Shown here: piece after piece, positions 9,491 through 18,136 of the stretch
How positions within the stretch are numbered: position 1 is the stretch's first letter
Layout: each line of letters opens with the position of its first letter
Origin: an unicellular cyanobacterium SU3
GTDB lineage: Bacteria; Cyanobacteriota; Cyanobacteriia; Cyanobacteriales; Microcystaceae
Length of the DNA stretch: 64,000 nt
NCBI GenBank assembly: GCA_002172675.1
Contig: NETF01000043.1
Coordinates: forward strand, 23,566 to 87,565
Direction of reading: 5' to 3'
Made by a program: the position numbers and the translations under genes
Notes under the pieces: model-generated
What the model was told of the DNA's origin: nothing
The model's input: the letters and a program-made list of their open reading frames with translations, nothing else
Database searches by the model: none

Positions 9491-9754
9491 CTATTCAGCC
9501 GCTACCGGGTAAACACTCACCTTTCTACGACTTTTGGTTTTATACTCAAAGGTGACGATCCCATCAATTAAAGAGAAGAGGGTATCATCTTTACCCCGTC
9601 CCACGTTATTGCCTGGGTGAACTTTGGTTCCCCGTTGACGAATGAGAATATTGCCGGCAGTGACTTCTTGTCCACCGTAGCGTTTAACTCCCAGTCGCTG
9701 GGCCCGAGAGTCTCTTCCGTTTCTGGTACTTCCTGTTCCTTTCTTGTGAGCCAT
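9491..9754 (-). CDS. rpmA: 50S ribosomal protein L27
   Basis: 87 residues, full length for bL27 of the large ribosomal subunit. The N-terminus [20 protein letters not shown] is diagnostic and has no Firmicutes-type cleavable extension. [19 protein letters not shown] is the core segment. It lies 40 bases downstream of rplU in the conserved rplU-rpmA order. Certain. Confidence 0.98.
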   Translation of the reverse strand: MAHKKGTGSTRNGRDSRAQRLGVKRYGGQEVTAGNILIRQRGTKVHPGNNVGRGKDDTLFSLIDGIVTFEYKTKSRRKVSVYPVAAE

Positions 9755-9794
9755 AATTCGTTATCTCTGGTGTAAAATTATCTCTATTGTAGGA

Positions 9795-10151
9795 TTATTC
9801 TTCGCTGTCTGAGGTAGTTTCTGCAATAACAGAACCATTGAGACTAATAGAATTAATCATTAAACGACTTAATTCTTGACGATGACCCCGTTTTTTGCGA
9901 GTTTTCTTTTTAGGACGCATTTTATAAACGATAACCTTCCGTCCCCGTCGTTCTTCGAGAACATTTCCTTCTACGGTCGCCCCTTCAATATAAGGCTGTC
10001 CGATGGTGATTTCATCGTTATTGTTGATCAATAAGACCTTATCGATGACATAGGAACCATCTTCGTTGGCACTGAGACGATTAAGATCATAAAAACGGCC
10101 AGGTTCAACGCGGATTTGTGTTCCCCCTGCCTCAATAATAGCGTAGCTCAT
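9795..10151 (-). CDS. rplU: 50S ribosomal protein L21
   Basis: bL21, 118 residues when started at the ATG at 10149-10151 (MSYAIIEAGGTQIRVEPGRF). A longer frame runs up to 10190, but its extra 13 residues (MGYLYGNKNKDKI) are not part of the family, and an AAGGA ribosome-binding site sits just before the inner ATG. The basic signature KMRPKKKTRKKRGHRQ near the C-terminus matches the RNA-binding end of L21. It is first in the rplU-rpmA operon. Confidence 0.97.
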   Translation of the reverse strand: MSYAIIEAGGTQIRVEPGRFYDLNRLSANEDGSYVIDKVLLINNNDEITIGQPYIEGATVEGNVLEERRGRKVIVYKMRPKKKTRKKRGHRQELSRLMINSISLNGSVIAETTSDSEE

Positions 10152-10306
10152 AATTTTGTCCTTGTTTTTGTTGCCGTACAGGTAGCCCAAAGTCTAATGC
10201 TTCGATGATAGCTGCTTTGTGCTTTTAGCGATGTCATAACCTGATCCGAGCATCGAATCAGACACACAATCTATAATTATAAAACAGTCCCACTCACTCC
10301 GTCAAA

Positions 10307-11359
10307 CTAATGGTCATCCCCAAAATCAATAAACACCATACCTGTTTTCTTGTCGGTTAACCATTTCTTGTATTTTTCGTAAATTTCAACTCCTGGAATC
10401 GCTTCTTTAAACTCTTTCGGTTGTTTATATTCACTGGGGGGATGTTCTTGACGAATACCGATTACAGCTTGATAGGGTTTATACCATTTCTGCATCACTT
10501 TGATTAACTCATCAAACTTCATGTGAGAAATGCCGTGTCGATTGGCTAACGCAATAAACTGAATCATTAATCCGTAGGTTTCGGGGGTACTTTGTCGTTC
10601 AGACAGTCCAATAATGTCCCGTAATTTTTCAAATAGACCATAATTAACCCTCACCAAAGCAACCAACCCTTTGAAGTCTAATAAATCTTTTTTTCCTAAA
10701 CTTTGGATTAAATTAGAGATAATTCGTAAAATAGAATAGTCAGCCAATTCATAAGTTTTGAAGAGGGACAATAATTTTAACCCTAATTCATTATCTGATA
10801 ACTGATCGAGATATTTAGCGTAGTTTTGTAAGGCGGTTCTTCCTTCTTCTGTTTTAATTTGGGGAAGAACATCAGCTAATCTTATATGAACTTGGTCGCG
10901 GAATGCTGCTGCATTCTCGTGATCTGATAATAAACTTTCAACAAATTTATAAAACTCTTGCTGTTTTGTTCCACGATACCTTAATTCTGCTTGGTCAATG
11001 GAGATAAAACAATCTTTCGCATCAATAGCCACTTTAAGCAATTGTAAACTCTCATAAAGTCCATGATATTCATTAATTCCCTTACGCAGTAGATACTGCA
11101 TTTTGACAAAGATTAAGAACTCTTGTTGTCCAAACTTTTCATTATCAATCGCTTCGGCTGTTTTCGCAAATACTTTAAGATCAGTCATCTCCCGATTATG
11201 CAAAAATAGCGCACTTTCTGAGACTTCTTGTTTGCTGAACTTTCCCAGCAAGTCCTCGACAATACTATCTTCTCCTATCACAGAACGATTCCACCAGGGA
11301 ACGTCCTTATGAGAGTCTGAAGAAAGAGAGGTCATAGTAGTATCAGTCTTTTTATTCAT
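10307..11359 (-). CDS. conserved hypothetical protein, all-helical
   Basis: A 350-residue soluble protein that I do not recognise. It has no signal peptide or membrane segment. Composition and spacing suggest an almost entirely alpha-helical, repeat-like fold (for example ELRYRGTKQQEFYKFVESLL and LGLKLLSLFKTYELADYSILRIISNL). The C-terminus is acidic (FIDFGDDH). It is divergent from the 62-residue ORF at 11423, with 63 bases between starts, and lies downstream of nothing on its own strand, so it is probably transcribed alone. Codon use matches its neighbours. No function is proposed. Confidence 0.8.
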   Translation of the reverse strand: MNKKTDTTMTSLSSDSHKDVPWWNRSVIGEDSIVEDLLGKFSKQEVSESALFLHNREMTDLKVFAKTAEAIDNEKFGQQEFLIFVKMQYLLRKGINEYHGLYESLQLLKVAIDAKDCFISIDQAELRYRGTKQQEFYKFVESLLSDHENAAAFRDQVHIRLADVLPQIKTEEGRTALQNYAKYLDQLSDNELGLKLLSLFKTYELADYSILRIISNLIQSLGKKDLLDFKGLVALVRVNYGLFEKLRDIIGLSERQSTPETYGLMIQFIALANRHGISHMKFDELIKVMQKWYKPYQAVIGIRQEHPPSEYKQPKEFKEAIPGVEIYEKYKKWLTDKKTGMVFIDFGDDH

Positions 11360-11422
11360 CAGGGTTTCTCCTCTGGAGTCACAGATTACGCATCAGTTAG
11401 GATTTATTATCAGTAGACTGAA

Positions 11423-11611
11423 ATGGCCATTAAGGGATTTGATAAAATCAAAGGACATCGTTACTCAGATCACACCAAATATGGCCAGGGTTTAGACTAC
11501 GATATTATGTTTCCCAAAAATTCTTATCAAAGTAACATAACTGACCAAACTTATGAACAAAGGTTTTGGAAAGCACACTTTTTCCCTTTTGAAAGTGATA
11601 ATAATAATTAA
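11423..11611 (+). CDS. small hypothetical protein
   Basis: A 62-residue, mostly polar protein with many aromatic residues (MAIKGFDKIKGHRYSDHTKY, then a C-terminal FWKAHFFPFE). It has no membrane segment and no domain I recognise. It is divergent from the 350-residue gene and could share its control region. The coding-like composition and lack of overlap with another gene favour it being real. Confidence 0.55.
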   Translation: MAIKGFDKIKGHRYSDHTKYGQGLDYDIMFPKNSYQSNITDQTYEQRFWKAHFFPFESDNNN

Positions 11612-11804
11612 TCTTTATTAATTATTATTAGTTTATGGGTGAATATTAAACATTACTTGTTTAGGCTTTATTGACCATGAATCCTTTTTTATTTTTCCTC
11701 AGTTGAAATAGTTTGCCAACTGAGATAACCATGAATCTTCTACGAAATTATCTTAATAATCTGTTAAAGTGTACTTAAATCTACTGACTCTTAACATCTC
11801 TACA

Positions 11805-12155
11805 ATGAATCAATTTCCATCTCTTCCTGTTATTAGTGTCGAAGAAGTGGCTAAACGGTTAGCCCAAGCTGATGATGAGTTACAATTAATTGATGTACGA
11901 GAACCCGAAGAAGTAGCGATCGCTTCTATTGAAGGGTTTGAAGTGTTATCTTTAAGTCAATTTGAACAATGGTCTCCTGAGATCGATCAGCGTTTTGATC
12001 CTCATAAAGAAACCTTTGTTTTGTGTCATCATGGAATGCGATCGGCACAAATGTGTCTTTGGTTACTTAACAACGGGTTTACAAATGTTAAAAATATATC
12101 GGGAGGAATTGCTGCTTATGCTACTAGGGTTGACCCTAATATTCCTCAATATTAA
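11805..12155 (+). CDS. rhodanese-like domain protein
   Basis: A single-domain rhodanese of 116 residues when started at ATG 11805 (MNQFPSLPVISVEEVAKRLA). A frame extension to 11769 adds 12 residues not expected in the family. LIDVREPEEVAIASIEG is the CH2A-type strand, and CHHGMRS holds the catalytic cysteine in the six-residue active-site loop, so it should be an active sulfurtransferase. It precedes hrcA by 66 bases on the same strand. Whether the two are co-transcribed is not clear from the sequence. Confidence 0.92.
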   Translation: MNQFPSLPVISVEEVAKRLAQADDELQLIDVREPEEVAIASIEGFEVLSLSQFEQWSPEIDQRFDPHKETFVLCHHGMRSAQMCLWLLNNGFTNVKNISGGIAAYATRVDPNIPQY

Positions 12156-12221
12156 TGACTAAAAACTGCTTTAATATTAACAACCATTTTATCAAGTCTT
12201 AGATTGACCGCTTAAACCATT

Positions 12222-13313
12222 ATGAATGTTACTGCTTTATTAAATCAACGTCATCAAGACATTTTAAGGGCTACAGTACAACATTATATCGCCACAGCAG
12301 AACCAGTTGGCTCAAAAACTTTAGTAACAGAATACGATTTTAGTGTTAGTTCAGCGACCATTCGTAACACTTTAGGAAAACTAGAAAAAGCTGGTTTTTT
12401 ATATCAACCCCATACCTCAGCAGGTCGTATTCCTTCTGATTTTGGTTATCGAATTTATGTCGATAATTTAATGACTCCTAATCAAAAAAGAGCCAAACAA
12501 ATAAAACATAATTTGAGTAAACAAATCAAACAAAAAGTCTATAATTTTGAAACGGCTTTACAAAGAGCAACTCAAATTTTAGCCAACTTAAGCGGTTATA
12601 TTGCATTAATTACTTTACCCCAAACTTCTCCTAATCAATTACGTCACCTTCAACTTATACCAATTTCCTCAAAACAAGCCATGTTATTAGTGGTAACAGA
12701 TAGTTATCAAACTCAATCAATTGTTGTGGATATTCCTAATACTTTAGGTAGAGATAATGAGGAAGATAAAGAATGGTTAGAAGAAGAGTTACACATTCTT
12801 TCTAATTTCTTAAACAGTCAATTAAAAGGTAAATCATTATTAGAATTGAACCAGTTAGATTGGGAAAAAATAGATCAAGATTTCATTAACTATGCAGATT
12901 TTTTGAAAAGTTTACTCAAACACCTCAAAACTTATCTAAAAACATCAGTTTCTACTCAAATGATGATTCATGGAGTTTCTGAAGTGTTGAGACAACCTGA
13001 ATTTTCCCAGTTGCAACAGGTTCAAATGTTACTTCATTTATTAGAAGAAGAACAAGAAAAACTGTTACCTTTAATTTTAGATATTCCTGAATGGGAATTA
13101 TCAAATCGACGAGTCACCCTAAAAATTGGTACAGAAAATCCGTTAGAATCAATGCGTCCCTGTAGCTTAATTTCTGCTACTTATTATCAAGGTAATATTC
13201 CTGTAGGAAGTGTGGGATTAATTGGACCGACTCGAATGTTATATGAAAATACGATTCCTTTAGTTGAGTCAACGGCAGAGTATTTATCAGAAGCTTTAGG
13301 CGCAATCAATTGA
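12222..13313 (+). CDS. hrcA: heat-inducible transcription repressor HrcA
   Basis: A 363-residue HrcA. The N-terminal winged helix runs MNVTALLNQRHQDILRATVQ, with VGSKTLV and SSATIRNTLGKLEKAGFL, followed by the highly conserved AGRIPSDFGYRIYVD. The central GAF-like dimer domain and the C-terminal segment GSVGLIGPTRMLYENTIPLVE are present, so it is full length. HrcA binds CIRCE operators (TTAGCACTC-N9-GAGTGCTAA) and needs GroEL for activity. Exactly such an operator is present before groES in this window at 34396-34422, so the regulator, its operator and its co-factor are all within 23 kb. Confidence 0.97.
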   Translation: MNVTALLNQRHQDILRATVQHYIATAEPVGSKTLVTEYDFSVSSATIRNTLGKLEKAGFLYQPHTSAGRIPSDFGYRIYVDNLMTPNQKRAKQIKHNLSKQIKQKVYNFETALQRATQILANLSGYIALITLPQTSPNQLRHLQLIPISSKQAMLLVVTDSYQTQSIVVDIPNTLGRDNEEDKEWLEEELHILSNFLNSQLKGKSLLELNQLDWEKIDQDFINYADFLKSLLKHLKTYLKTSVSTQMMIHGVSEVLRQPEFSQLQQVQMLLHLLEEEQEKLLPLILDIPEWELSNRRVTLKIGTENPLESMRPCSLISATYYQGNIPVGSVGLIGPTRMLYENTIPLVESTAEYLSEALGAIN

Positions 13314-13395
13314 TAACAAAATGATATAAAATCGTAATCAAAATCTTTTAATTCTGAGTAAAAAATAAATAATTATTAACTCTTCATTGATAAAC

Positions 13396-13425
13396 TTGTC
13401 ACGGTTTTCCTTGTGCTGTTATATT
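13396..13425 (+). promoter_or_regulatory. possible sigma-70-type promoter for the TRAP genes
   Basis: TTGTCA at 13396-13401 and TATATT at 13420-13425 are separated by 18 bases and lie 33 bases before the TTG start of the small TRAP permease. Each box differs from consensus at one position. Judged by eye only. Confidence 0.4.
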
Positions 13426-13458
13426 TAAAGACTCGTTAGGTGAAATCGAGGTCAACCC

Positions 13459-14007
13459 TTGCAAAAGTTACTAAATATTGCCAAAATTATTGATACTATC
13501 AACGAATGGATAGGAAGGTTAACTTATTGGTTAGTTCTCCTCATGATTTTTGTAGGTGTTTGGAACGTTATTGGCCGCTATCTGGGGAGGTTTATTGGAC
13601 AGAATTTAACCTCTAATGCCTTAATTGAAGTGCAATGGTATTTATTTGATCTTGTCTTTCTTTTAGGGGCTGCTTATACTCTTAAACATGATGAACACGT
13701 TAGGGTTGATCTTTTCTATAAAGATTGGCCTCCAAAACGAAAAGCTTTAGCTAATTTTATTGGTGTTTTTATTTTTTTAATTCCTTTTTGTTTAATGATA
13801 ATTTATTATTCTTGGGGAAATATTATTAATTCTTGGAAGATTTTAGAAATGTCTTCTGATCCGGGGGGACTTCCCCGTTATCCTATTAAGTCTATGATTA
13901 TTGTAAGCTACATATTACTAATTTTTCAAGGACTAGCTGAAGCTATTAAAAATTGGGCGATATTTACTGATCAATTAACCCCACAGGAGGAACCCCATGA
14001 CCTATGA
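13459..14007 (+). CDS. TRAP transporter small permease (DctQ type)
   Basis: A 182-residue membrane protein with four hydrophobic segments (about 22-40, 60-77, 90-112 and 135-155), matching the DctQ subunit. WNVIGRYLGRFIG, EVQWYLFDLVFLLGAAYTLKHDEHVRVDLFY and the late TM4 are family hallmarks. The only start covering helix 1 is TTG at 13459, an unusual codon; a later ATG would remove the first helix. It overlaps the large permease gene by 11 bases. TRAP transporters use a sodium or proton gradient to take up organic acids. A DctP binding protein is not next door. Confidence 0.92.
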   Translation: MQKLLNIAKIIDTINEWIGRLTYWLVLLMIFVGVWNVIGRYLGRFIGQNLTSNALIEVQWYLFDLVFLLGAAYTLKHDEHVRVDLFYKDWPPKRKALANFIGVFIFLIPFCLMIIYYSWGNIINSWKILEMSSDPGGLPRYPIKSMIIVSYILLIFQGLAEAIKNWAIFTDQLTPQEEPHDL

Positions 14008-15337
14008 TTGGTTAGGCCCTTTAATGTTTGTTGGTGCATTAATTTTACTTTCTTTTGGTTATCCTGTTGCTTTTTCTTTGGGTGGTGTTTCGATTATTTT
14101 TGCTCTTATTGGTGTAATTTTAGGAGCATTTGACCCTGTTTTTTTAAGCGCGTTACCGAGTCGAATTTTTGGCATTATGGGGAATTATACCCTCCTAGCT
14201 ATTCCCTATTTTATCTTTTTGGGATCGATGCTGGAAAAGACAGGTATTGCCGAAAAATTATTACTCACAATGGGTATTTTATTCGGTAGGTTGCGCGGTG
14301 GACTTGCGTTAGCGGTGGTTATTGTAGGGGCATTATTAGCAGCAACCACGGGAGTTGTGGCAGCAACAGTAGTGGCTATGGGCTTAATTTCATTGCCGAT
14401 TATGTTGCGCTATGGTTATAACAAAGAATTAGCATCGGGGGCGATCGTTGCATCAGGAACTTTGGGACAATTAATCCCTCCGAGTATTGTTTTGGTGGTA
14501 TTAGCAGATCAATTAGGTATTCCTGTGGGTAGCTTATTTATTGGCTCTATTATTCCAGGGTTAATGATGGCTAGTGCCTTCGCACTTCACGTGATTATTG
14601 TTGCTTTAATTCGTCCAGATGTCGCTCCCGCTTTGCCTCCAGAAGAACGAAATATTAGTAAAACAGCATTAGTTAAACAGGTTACTCAAGCTATGCTTCC
14701 CCCGTTATTATTAATTTTGTTGGTGTTAGGAAGTATCTTTTTTGGCATTGCAACTCCTACCGAAGCTGGTGCAGTGGGTGCATTGGGAACGATGATTTTA
14801 GCTGCTTTTAATAAGGAATTAAATTGGGTAACGTTAAAACAAGTTTGTGATGCTACGTTACGCATTAGCACAATGGTGATCTTTATTCTCTTTGGATCAA
14901 CTGCTTTTAGTCTAGTTTTTCGGGGAGTTGATGGGGATCGTTTTATGTTAGAAATTTTAACAACTTTACCAGGAGGAAAATATGGGTTTCTAGCTGTCAG
15001 TATGTTGACTGTATTTATTTTAGGCTTTTTTATCGACTTCTTTGAAATTGCTTTTATTGTTATTCCTATTTTTAAGCCCGTGGCGGAAACATTAGGAGTC
15101 GATTTGATGTGGTACGGGGTTATTTTAGCTGCTAACTTACAAACTTCTTTCTTAACGCCTCCATTTGGTTTTGCTCTCTTTTATCTCAGAGGAGTGGCAC
15201 CACCAGAGTTGAAAACAGAAGACATTTATCGGGGTGCAATTCCTTTTATCTTATTACAACTTTTAGTATTAATGCTAATTATTATTTTTCCTTCTCTTGT
15301 TAGTTTCTTACCCTCCTTAAGTGCAGCGAGAGGTTAA
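13997..15337 (+). CDS. TRAP transporter large permease (DctM type)
   Basis: A 446-residue protein with about 11-12 membrane helices, the ion-coupled translocator of a TRAP system. DctM-family segments include LLAIPYFIFLGSMLEKTGIAEKLL, a Gly/Ala-rich re-entrant loop AATTGVVAATVVAMGLISLPIM, ASGTLGQLIPPSIVLVVLAD, GIATPTEAGAVGALGTM, and the C-terminal LAANLQTSFLTPPFGFALFYL. It overlaps dctQ by 11 bases and is translated from ATG after AGGAGG. The Synechocystis Gtr glutamate TRAP transporter has the same subunit types, but the substrate here cannot be read from the sequence. Confidence 0.95.
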   Translation: MTYDWLGPLMFVGALILLSFGYPVAFSLGGVSIIFALIGVILGAFDPVFLSALPSRIFGIMGNYTLLAIPYFIFLGSMLEKTGIAEKLLLTMGILFGRLRGGLALAVVIVGALLAATTGVVAATVVAMGLISLPIMLRYGYNKELASGAIVASGTLGQLIPPSIVLVVLADQLGIPVGSLFIGSIIPGLMMASAFALHVIIVALIRPDVAPALPPEERNISKTALVKQVTQAMLPPLLLILLVLGSIFFGIATPTEAGAVGALGTMILAAFNKELNWVTLKQVCDATLRISTMVIFILFGSTAFSLVFRGVDGDRFMLEILTTLPGGKYGFLAVSMLTVFILGFFIDFFEIAFIVIPIFKPVAETLGVDLMWYGVILAANLQTSFLTPPFGFALFYLRGVAPPELKTEDIYRGAIPFILLQLLVLMLIIIFPSLVSFLPSLSAARG

Positions 15338-15853
15338 ACTTTTGCCAAAGTATAATTAAGACTTATGTATTCTGGATAAATGTTTAAAAATTCATGCTTT
15401 ACATTCCTTGATGATTAATAAAATATTAAAAATTATTGAGAAAGATTCTCAGAGACATGACGAATTGAAGCCATTAGAGGTCTGTGCTATGCTAAAAGTA
15501 GAAAATCACCTTCGGTTTCTATATCCTTTTTAAAGATATAGGGTTTAAAGCACCAATCACTCGTTGAGCTAGTCACTAAATGTGATGAAAAATAGATAAA
15601 TGAAGTTACCGCGATTAGAAAAAGATGTAAAGAAAAGTAAAGGGTAGAAAAGTAAATTTGACAAAAATAAGTAAATACACTAAAGAAGTTTGACATTAAG
15701 ATTTGTAAGGTTTAAGAAGATTTGTCAAAGAAGGCGATCGCGGCCTGATATAAATAGGAGTATGGGACAGTCTTGATTGCAGCTAGGACGCTACAACGCT
15801 CGACACTGGAACTGGCTAGTTGCTGTTTTTTTTAGTAAGTAGGAGACATATAT
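15338..15853. other. 516-base gap between dctM and the BRCT gene
   Basis: AT-rich, with one HIP1 site at about 15735. A 69-codon minus-strand frame (15487-15696) is low-complexity and Phe/Ser-rich without a good ribosome-binding site, and I do not accept it. The last 130 bases presumably hold the promoter of the coiled-coil gene, which has AGGAG before its ATG. I see no terminator hairpin or RNA gene. Confidence 0.5.
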
Positions 15854-17452
15854 ATGATCAACCCATTAGTTTACGAAATTGGTACATTAATGCTTGTTTT
15901 AGGAGCTTCGGGTTTCAACTATCGACAACTTCGTCAGAGTCGTTTAAAAAAAGAAGCAACGTTATTAGAGCAACAAAAAGAGTTAAACCAAGAAAAAGAA
16001 AATTTAAGGGAAAAATTGCAGCATCTTGATGATATTAATGAACAACTCAAGCAAAAAAATAATTATTTAGAACAAGATTATAGTGATATCAAGCAAAAAG
16101 TGACTGCGTTAGAAGAAAATGTTAGTCAATTACATCACGAGAAAAATAATTTATCTAAGACCATTAAACAAGAACAGGATAAAGTTAATATCGCTCAACA
16201 AAATAATCAGTCGTTACAGCAACAAAAAGATCAATTAGAAACCACTTATAAAAAAGATGTATCTAACCTTGAACAAAAACTCGACAGTCTTCAAAAAGCT
16301 CATGAGGTAGCTAAGACTCAGTTAAAAGAAGCGAATCAAAATAATGATTCTTTGAACCAAGAATTAAAAACAGTTATAGGTAAACGAGAGGAATTAGAAA
16401 ATAGTTTAAATCAACAACAAGAAACTGTTGCATCTTTGGAGAAGCAAATAGAGAGTCTATCCCAGGAGAAAAATAGTTTAGAAAAGGAACTACAACAGAA
16501 GATTAAAGCTATTACTGAAGAAAAAGAGTCTGTTGAAAATAGTTTAACTCAACAACAAGAAACTGTTGTATCCTTGGAGAAGCAAATAGAGAGTCTATCC
16601 CAGGAGAAAAATAGTTTAGAAAAGGAACTACAACAGAAGATTAAAGCTATTACTGAAGAAAAAGAGTCTGTTGAAAATAGTTTAAATCAACAACAAGAAA
16701 CTGTTGCATCCTTGGAGAAGCAAATAGAGAGTCTATCCCAGGAGAAAAATAGTTTAGAAAAAGAACTACAACAGCAGATTAAAGCTATTATTGAAGAAAA
16801 AGAGTCTGTTGAAAATAGTTTAACTCAACAACAAGAAACTGTTGCATCTCTAGAGAAAAAACTACAATCTTTAGAGAAAGAAAATAATAGTTTACAGAAG
16901 CAACAAGAAGAAACCAGTCAACTTACTCAGAAAAAAGATGAACTTGAACAACAACTGAAACAACAAGAAGAAACAGTTGCTAAATTACAAAATCAACTAA
17001 AAACAATACAACAAGAAAAAGACACAATTGAAACTCAGCTAAAACAAGAAAGTGAAAAGATTACTAAAGAGGCAGGGAAATCTAGTAAAATAGAAGAAAC
17101 TGAAAACATTTCCGATGTCAAGAAAGCAACTAAAGCAAAAGAAAAAGAATCGAAAAAAAAAGAAGAAGAAAACCAAGAAAAAGTAAAAAATGAAATCACT
17201 TTTGATGGCAAAAAATTAGTTGTTGTCGGTAGTCTCGATAGTATGAATAGAGAAATAGCAAAATCTTTAGTCCAACAAGTAGGAGGAACCTTAACCAGTT
17301 CTCCGAGTTCTAAAACTGATTATGTAGTGGTGGGCAAAAATCCTGGTGATAAACTAAAAAAAGCACAAAAATTAGGCATTTCTCAACTATCAGAAAATCA
17401 GTTTCTCGAAGCATTAGCAGTAGCAGGGATAACAGAAATTAATCAAAAATAA
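15854..17452 (+). CDS. membrane-anchored coiled-coil protein with C-terminal BRCT domain
   Basis: 532 residues. A short N-terminus and one hydrophobic helix (about 5-22, ending before RQLRQSRLKKE) anchor it in a membrane. Residues about 35-430 are a continuous Glu/Gln/Lys/Leu coiled coil. Within it, a 46-residue unit (SLNQQQETVASLEKQIESLS and onward) is repeated three times and a bit: 182-227, 228-273, 274-319 and 320-335. After a Lys/Glu linker, residues about 448-525 form a BRCT domain closely like that of bacterial DNA ligase LigA (KLVVVGSLDSMNREIAKSLV, VGGTLTSSPSSKTDYVVVG, KAQKLGISQLSENQFLEAL). BRCT domains bind DNA ends or phosphopeptides. I infer a structural or tethering role; function unknown. 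Confidence 0.85.
   Translation: MINPLVYEIGTLMLVLGASGFNYRQLRQSRLKKEATLLEQQKELNQEKENLREKLQHLDDINEQLKQKNNYLEQDYSDIKQKVTALEENVSQLHHEKNNLSKTIKQEQDKVNIAQQNNQSLQQQKDQLETTYKKDVSNLEQKLDSLQKAHEVAKTQLKEANQNNDSLNQELKTVIGKREELENSLNQQQETVASLEKQIESLSQEKNSLEKELQQKIKAITEEKESVENSLTQQQETVVSLEKQIESLSQEKNSLEKELQQKIKAITEEKESVENSLNQQQETVASLEKQIESLSQEKNSLEKELQQQIKAIIEEKESVENSLTQQQETVASLEKKLQSLEKENNSLQKQQEETSQLTQKKDELEQQLKQQEETVAKLQNQLKTIQQEKDTIETQLKQESEKITKEAGKSSKIEETENISDVKKATKAKEKESKKKEEENQEKVKNEITFDGKKLVVVGSLDSMNREIAKSLVQQVGGTLTSSPSSKTDYVVVGKNPGDKLKKAQKLGISQLSENQFLEALAVAGITEINQK
16397..16858 (+). repeat. 138-bp tandem coding repeat, three full units plus a partial one
   Basis: Units begin with GAAAATAGTTTAA at 16397, 16535, 16673 and 16811, a period of exactly 138 bases (46 codons). 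The copies are nearly identical at DNA level, with a handful of substitutions each; the fourth copy diverges after about 48 bases. The near identity implies recent duplication or gene conversion, and copy number may vary between strains. Confidence 0.9.
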
Positions 17453-17536
17453 AGAGATAACTGGTTATCAAAACAGCAAAAATGATAGGCTAAATAAAAA
17501 CAAAGTCTATCATTTAAAGCGTCGTAAGAAAAACCT

Positions 17537-18136
17537 ATGAATGCTTGGCGCGATCGCCTGAACAAATTTACTGGAAAAACCCGTTTTGTGGTTTGTCGTA
17601 TTTTCGTCCATCTTGCTGGAGATGACATTGCGCCTTTATTGGGAGTCCTCAACAGCGCAGGAAGAAACGTCATAGACGCAGAAGGGGATTTAGAGGTGAT
17701 TGGAGAAGGTTTAGTTCAAATTTGTCAAAATCTTCTGCAAATGAGCCTTTACTGGCAATCTGCTGCTAATGAGGGGGACTTTTTTTGGCAGGAGGGAGAA
17801 GCCGGGGACTACTTTACAGAATTGTTCACCGACTCGGCCCAACGTTACTTAAGTGACGTTCCCTTATCCCAAGAAGATGACAATACCCCTTTGTCCCTCC
17901 CCGTCACTCGTAACTTGGTGGTAATGATCACCGTAGCCTTTACTGGAGAAGAACCGGACTTAGAAACTAATTTAGCCGATAGAGAAGCCTTAGAATATGG
18001 GTTGAAAGCCTTAATTAACCTTCACTATCAACACCGTTTAGAAGCCATACAAATTCACTATTCTCCGGCACAGTTTGGAGACGAACTTACGAATGATCAA
18101 CTATTACTCAATTTTTCTGAACTTATACCCTTATGA
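17537..18136 (+). CDS. DUF1517-like protein
   Basis: A 199-residue soluble protein that resembles the cyanobacterial/plastid DUF1517 family. The N-terminal part (EGLVQICQNLLQMSLYWQSA) matches the family region before the aromatic 'xxYW' site. The C-terminal part (NLVVMITVAFTGEEPDL, LHYQHRLEAIQIHYSPAQFGDELTNDQLL) matches the strand-helix-strand that ends in a D-x-L-T-x-D-x-L motif. Its stop overlaps the next gene's ATG as ATGA, so the two are translationally coupled. The biochemical function of the family is not known to me. Confidence 0.7.
   Translation: MNAWRDRLNKFTGKTRFVVCRIFVHLAGDDIAPLLGVLNSAGRNVIDAEGDLEVIGEGLVQICQNLLQMSLYWQSAANEGDFFWQEGEAGDYFTELFTDSAQRYLSDVPLSQEDDNTPLSLPVTRNLVVMITVAFTGEEPDLETNLADREALEYGLKALINLHYQHRLEAIQIHYSPAQFGDELTNDQLLLNFSELIPL

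Noticed and set aside
10152..10300. Possible L21 leader RNA upstream of rplU
   Set aside because: Only a 7-bp match (TTCGATG/CATCGAA) around a 40-base loop; not enough to call a structured leader by eye.
15487..15696. 69-codon minus-strand frame before the BRCT gene
   Set aside because: Phe/Ser-rich low complexity, no ribosome-binding site, no neighbour logic; treated as chance.
16397..16858. Regular 138-base repeats that might suggest a CRISPR or satellite array
   Set aside because: The repeats are contiguous, in frame and encode coiled coil; there are no spacers.
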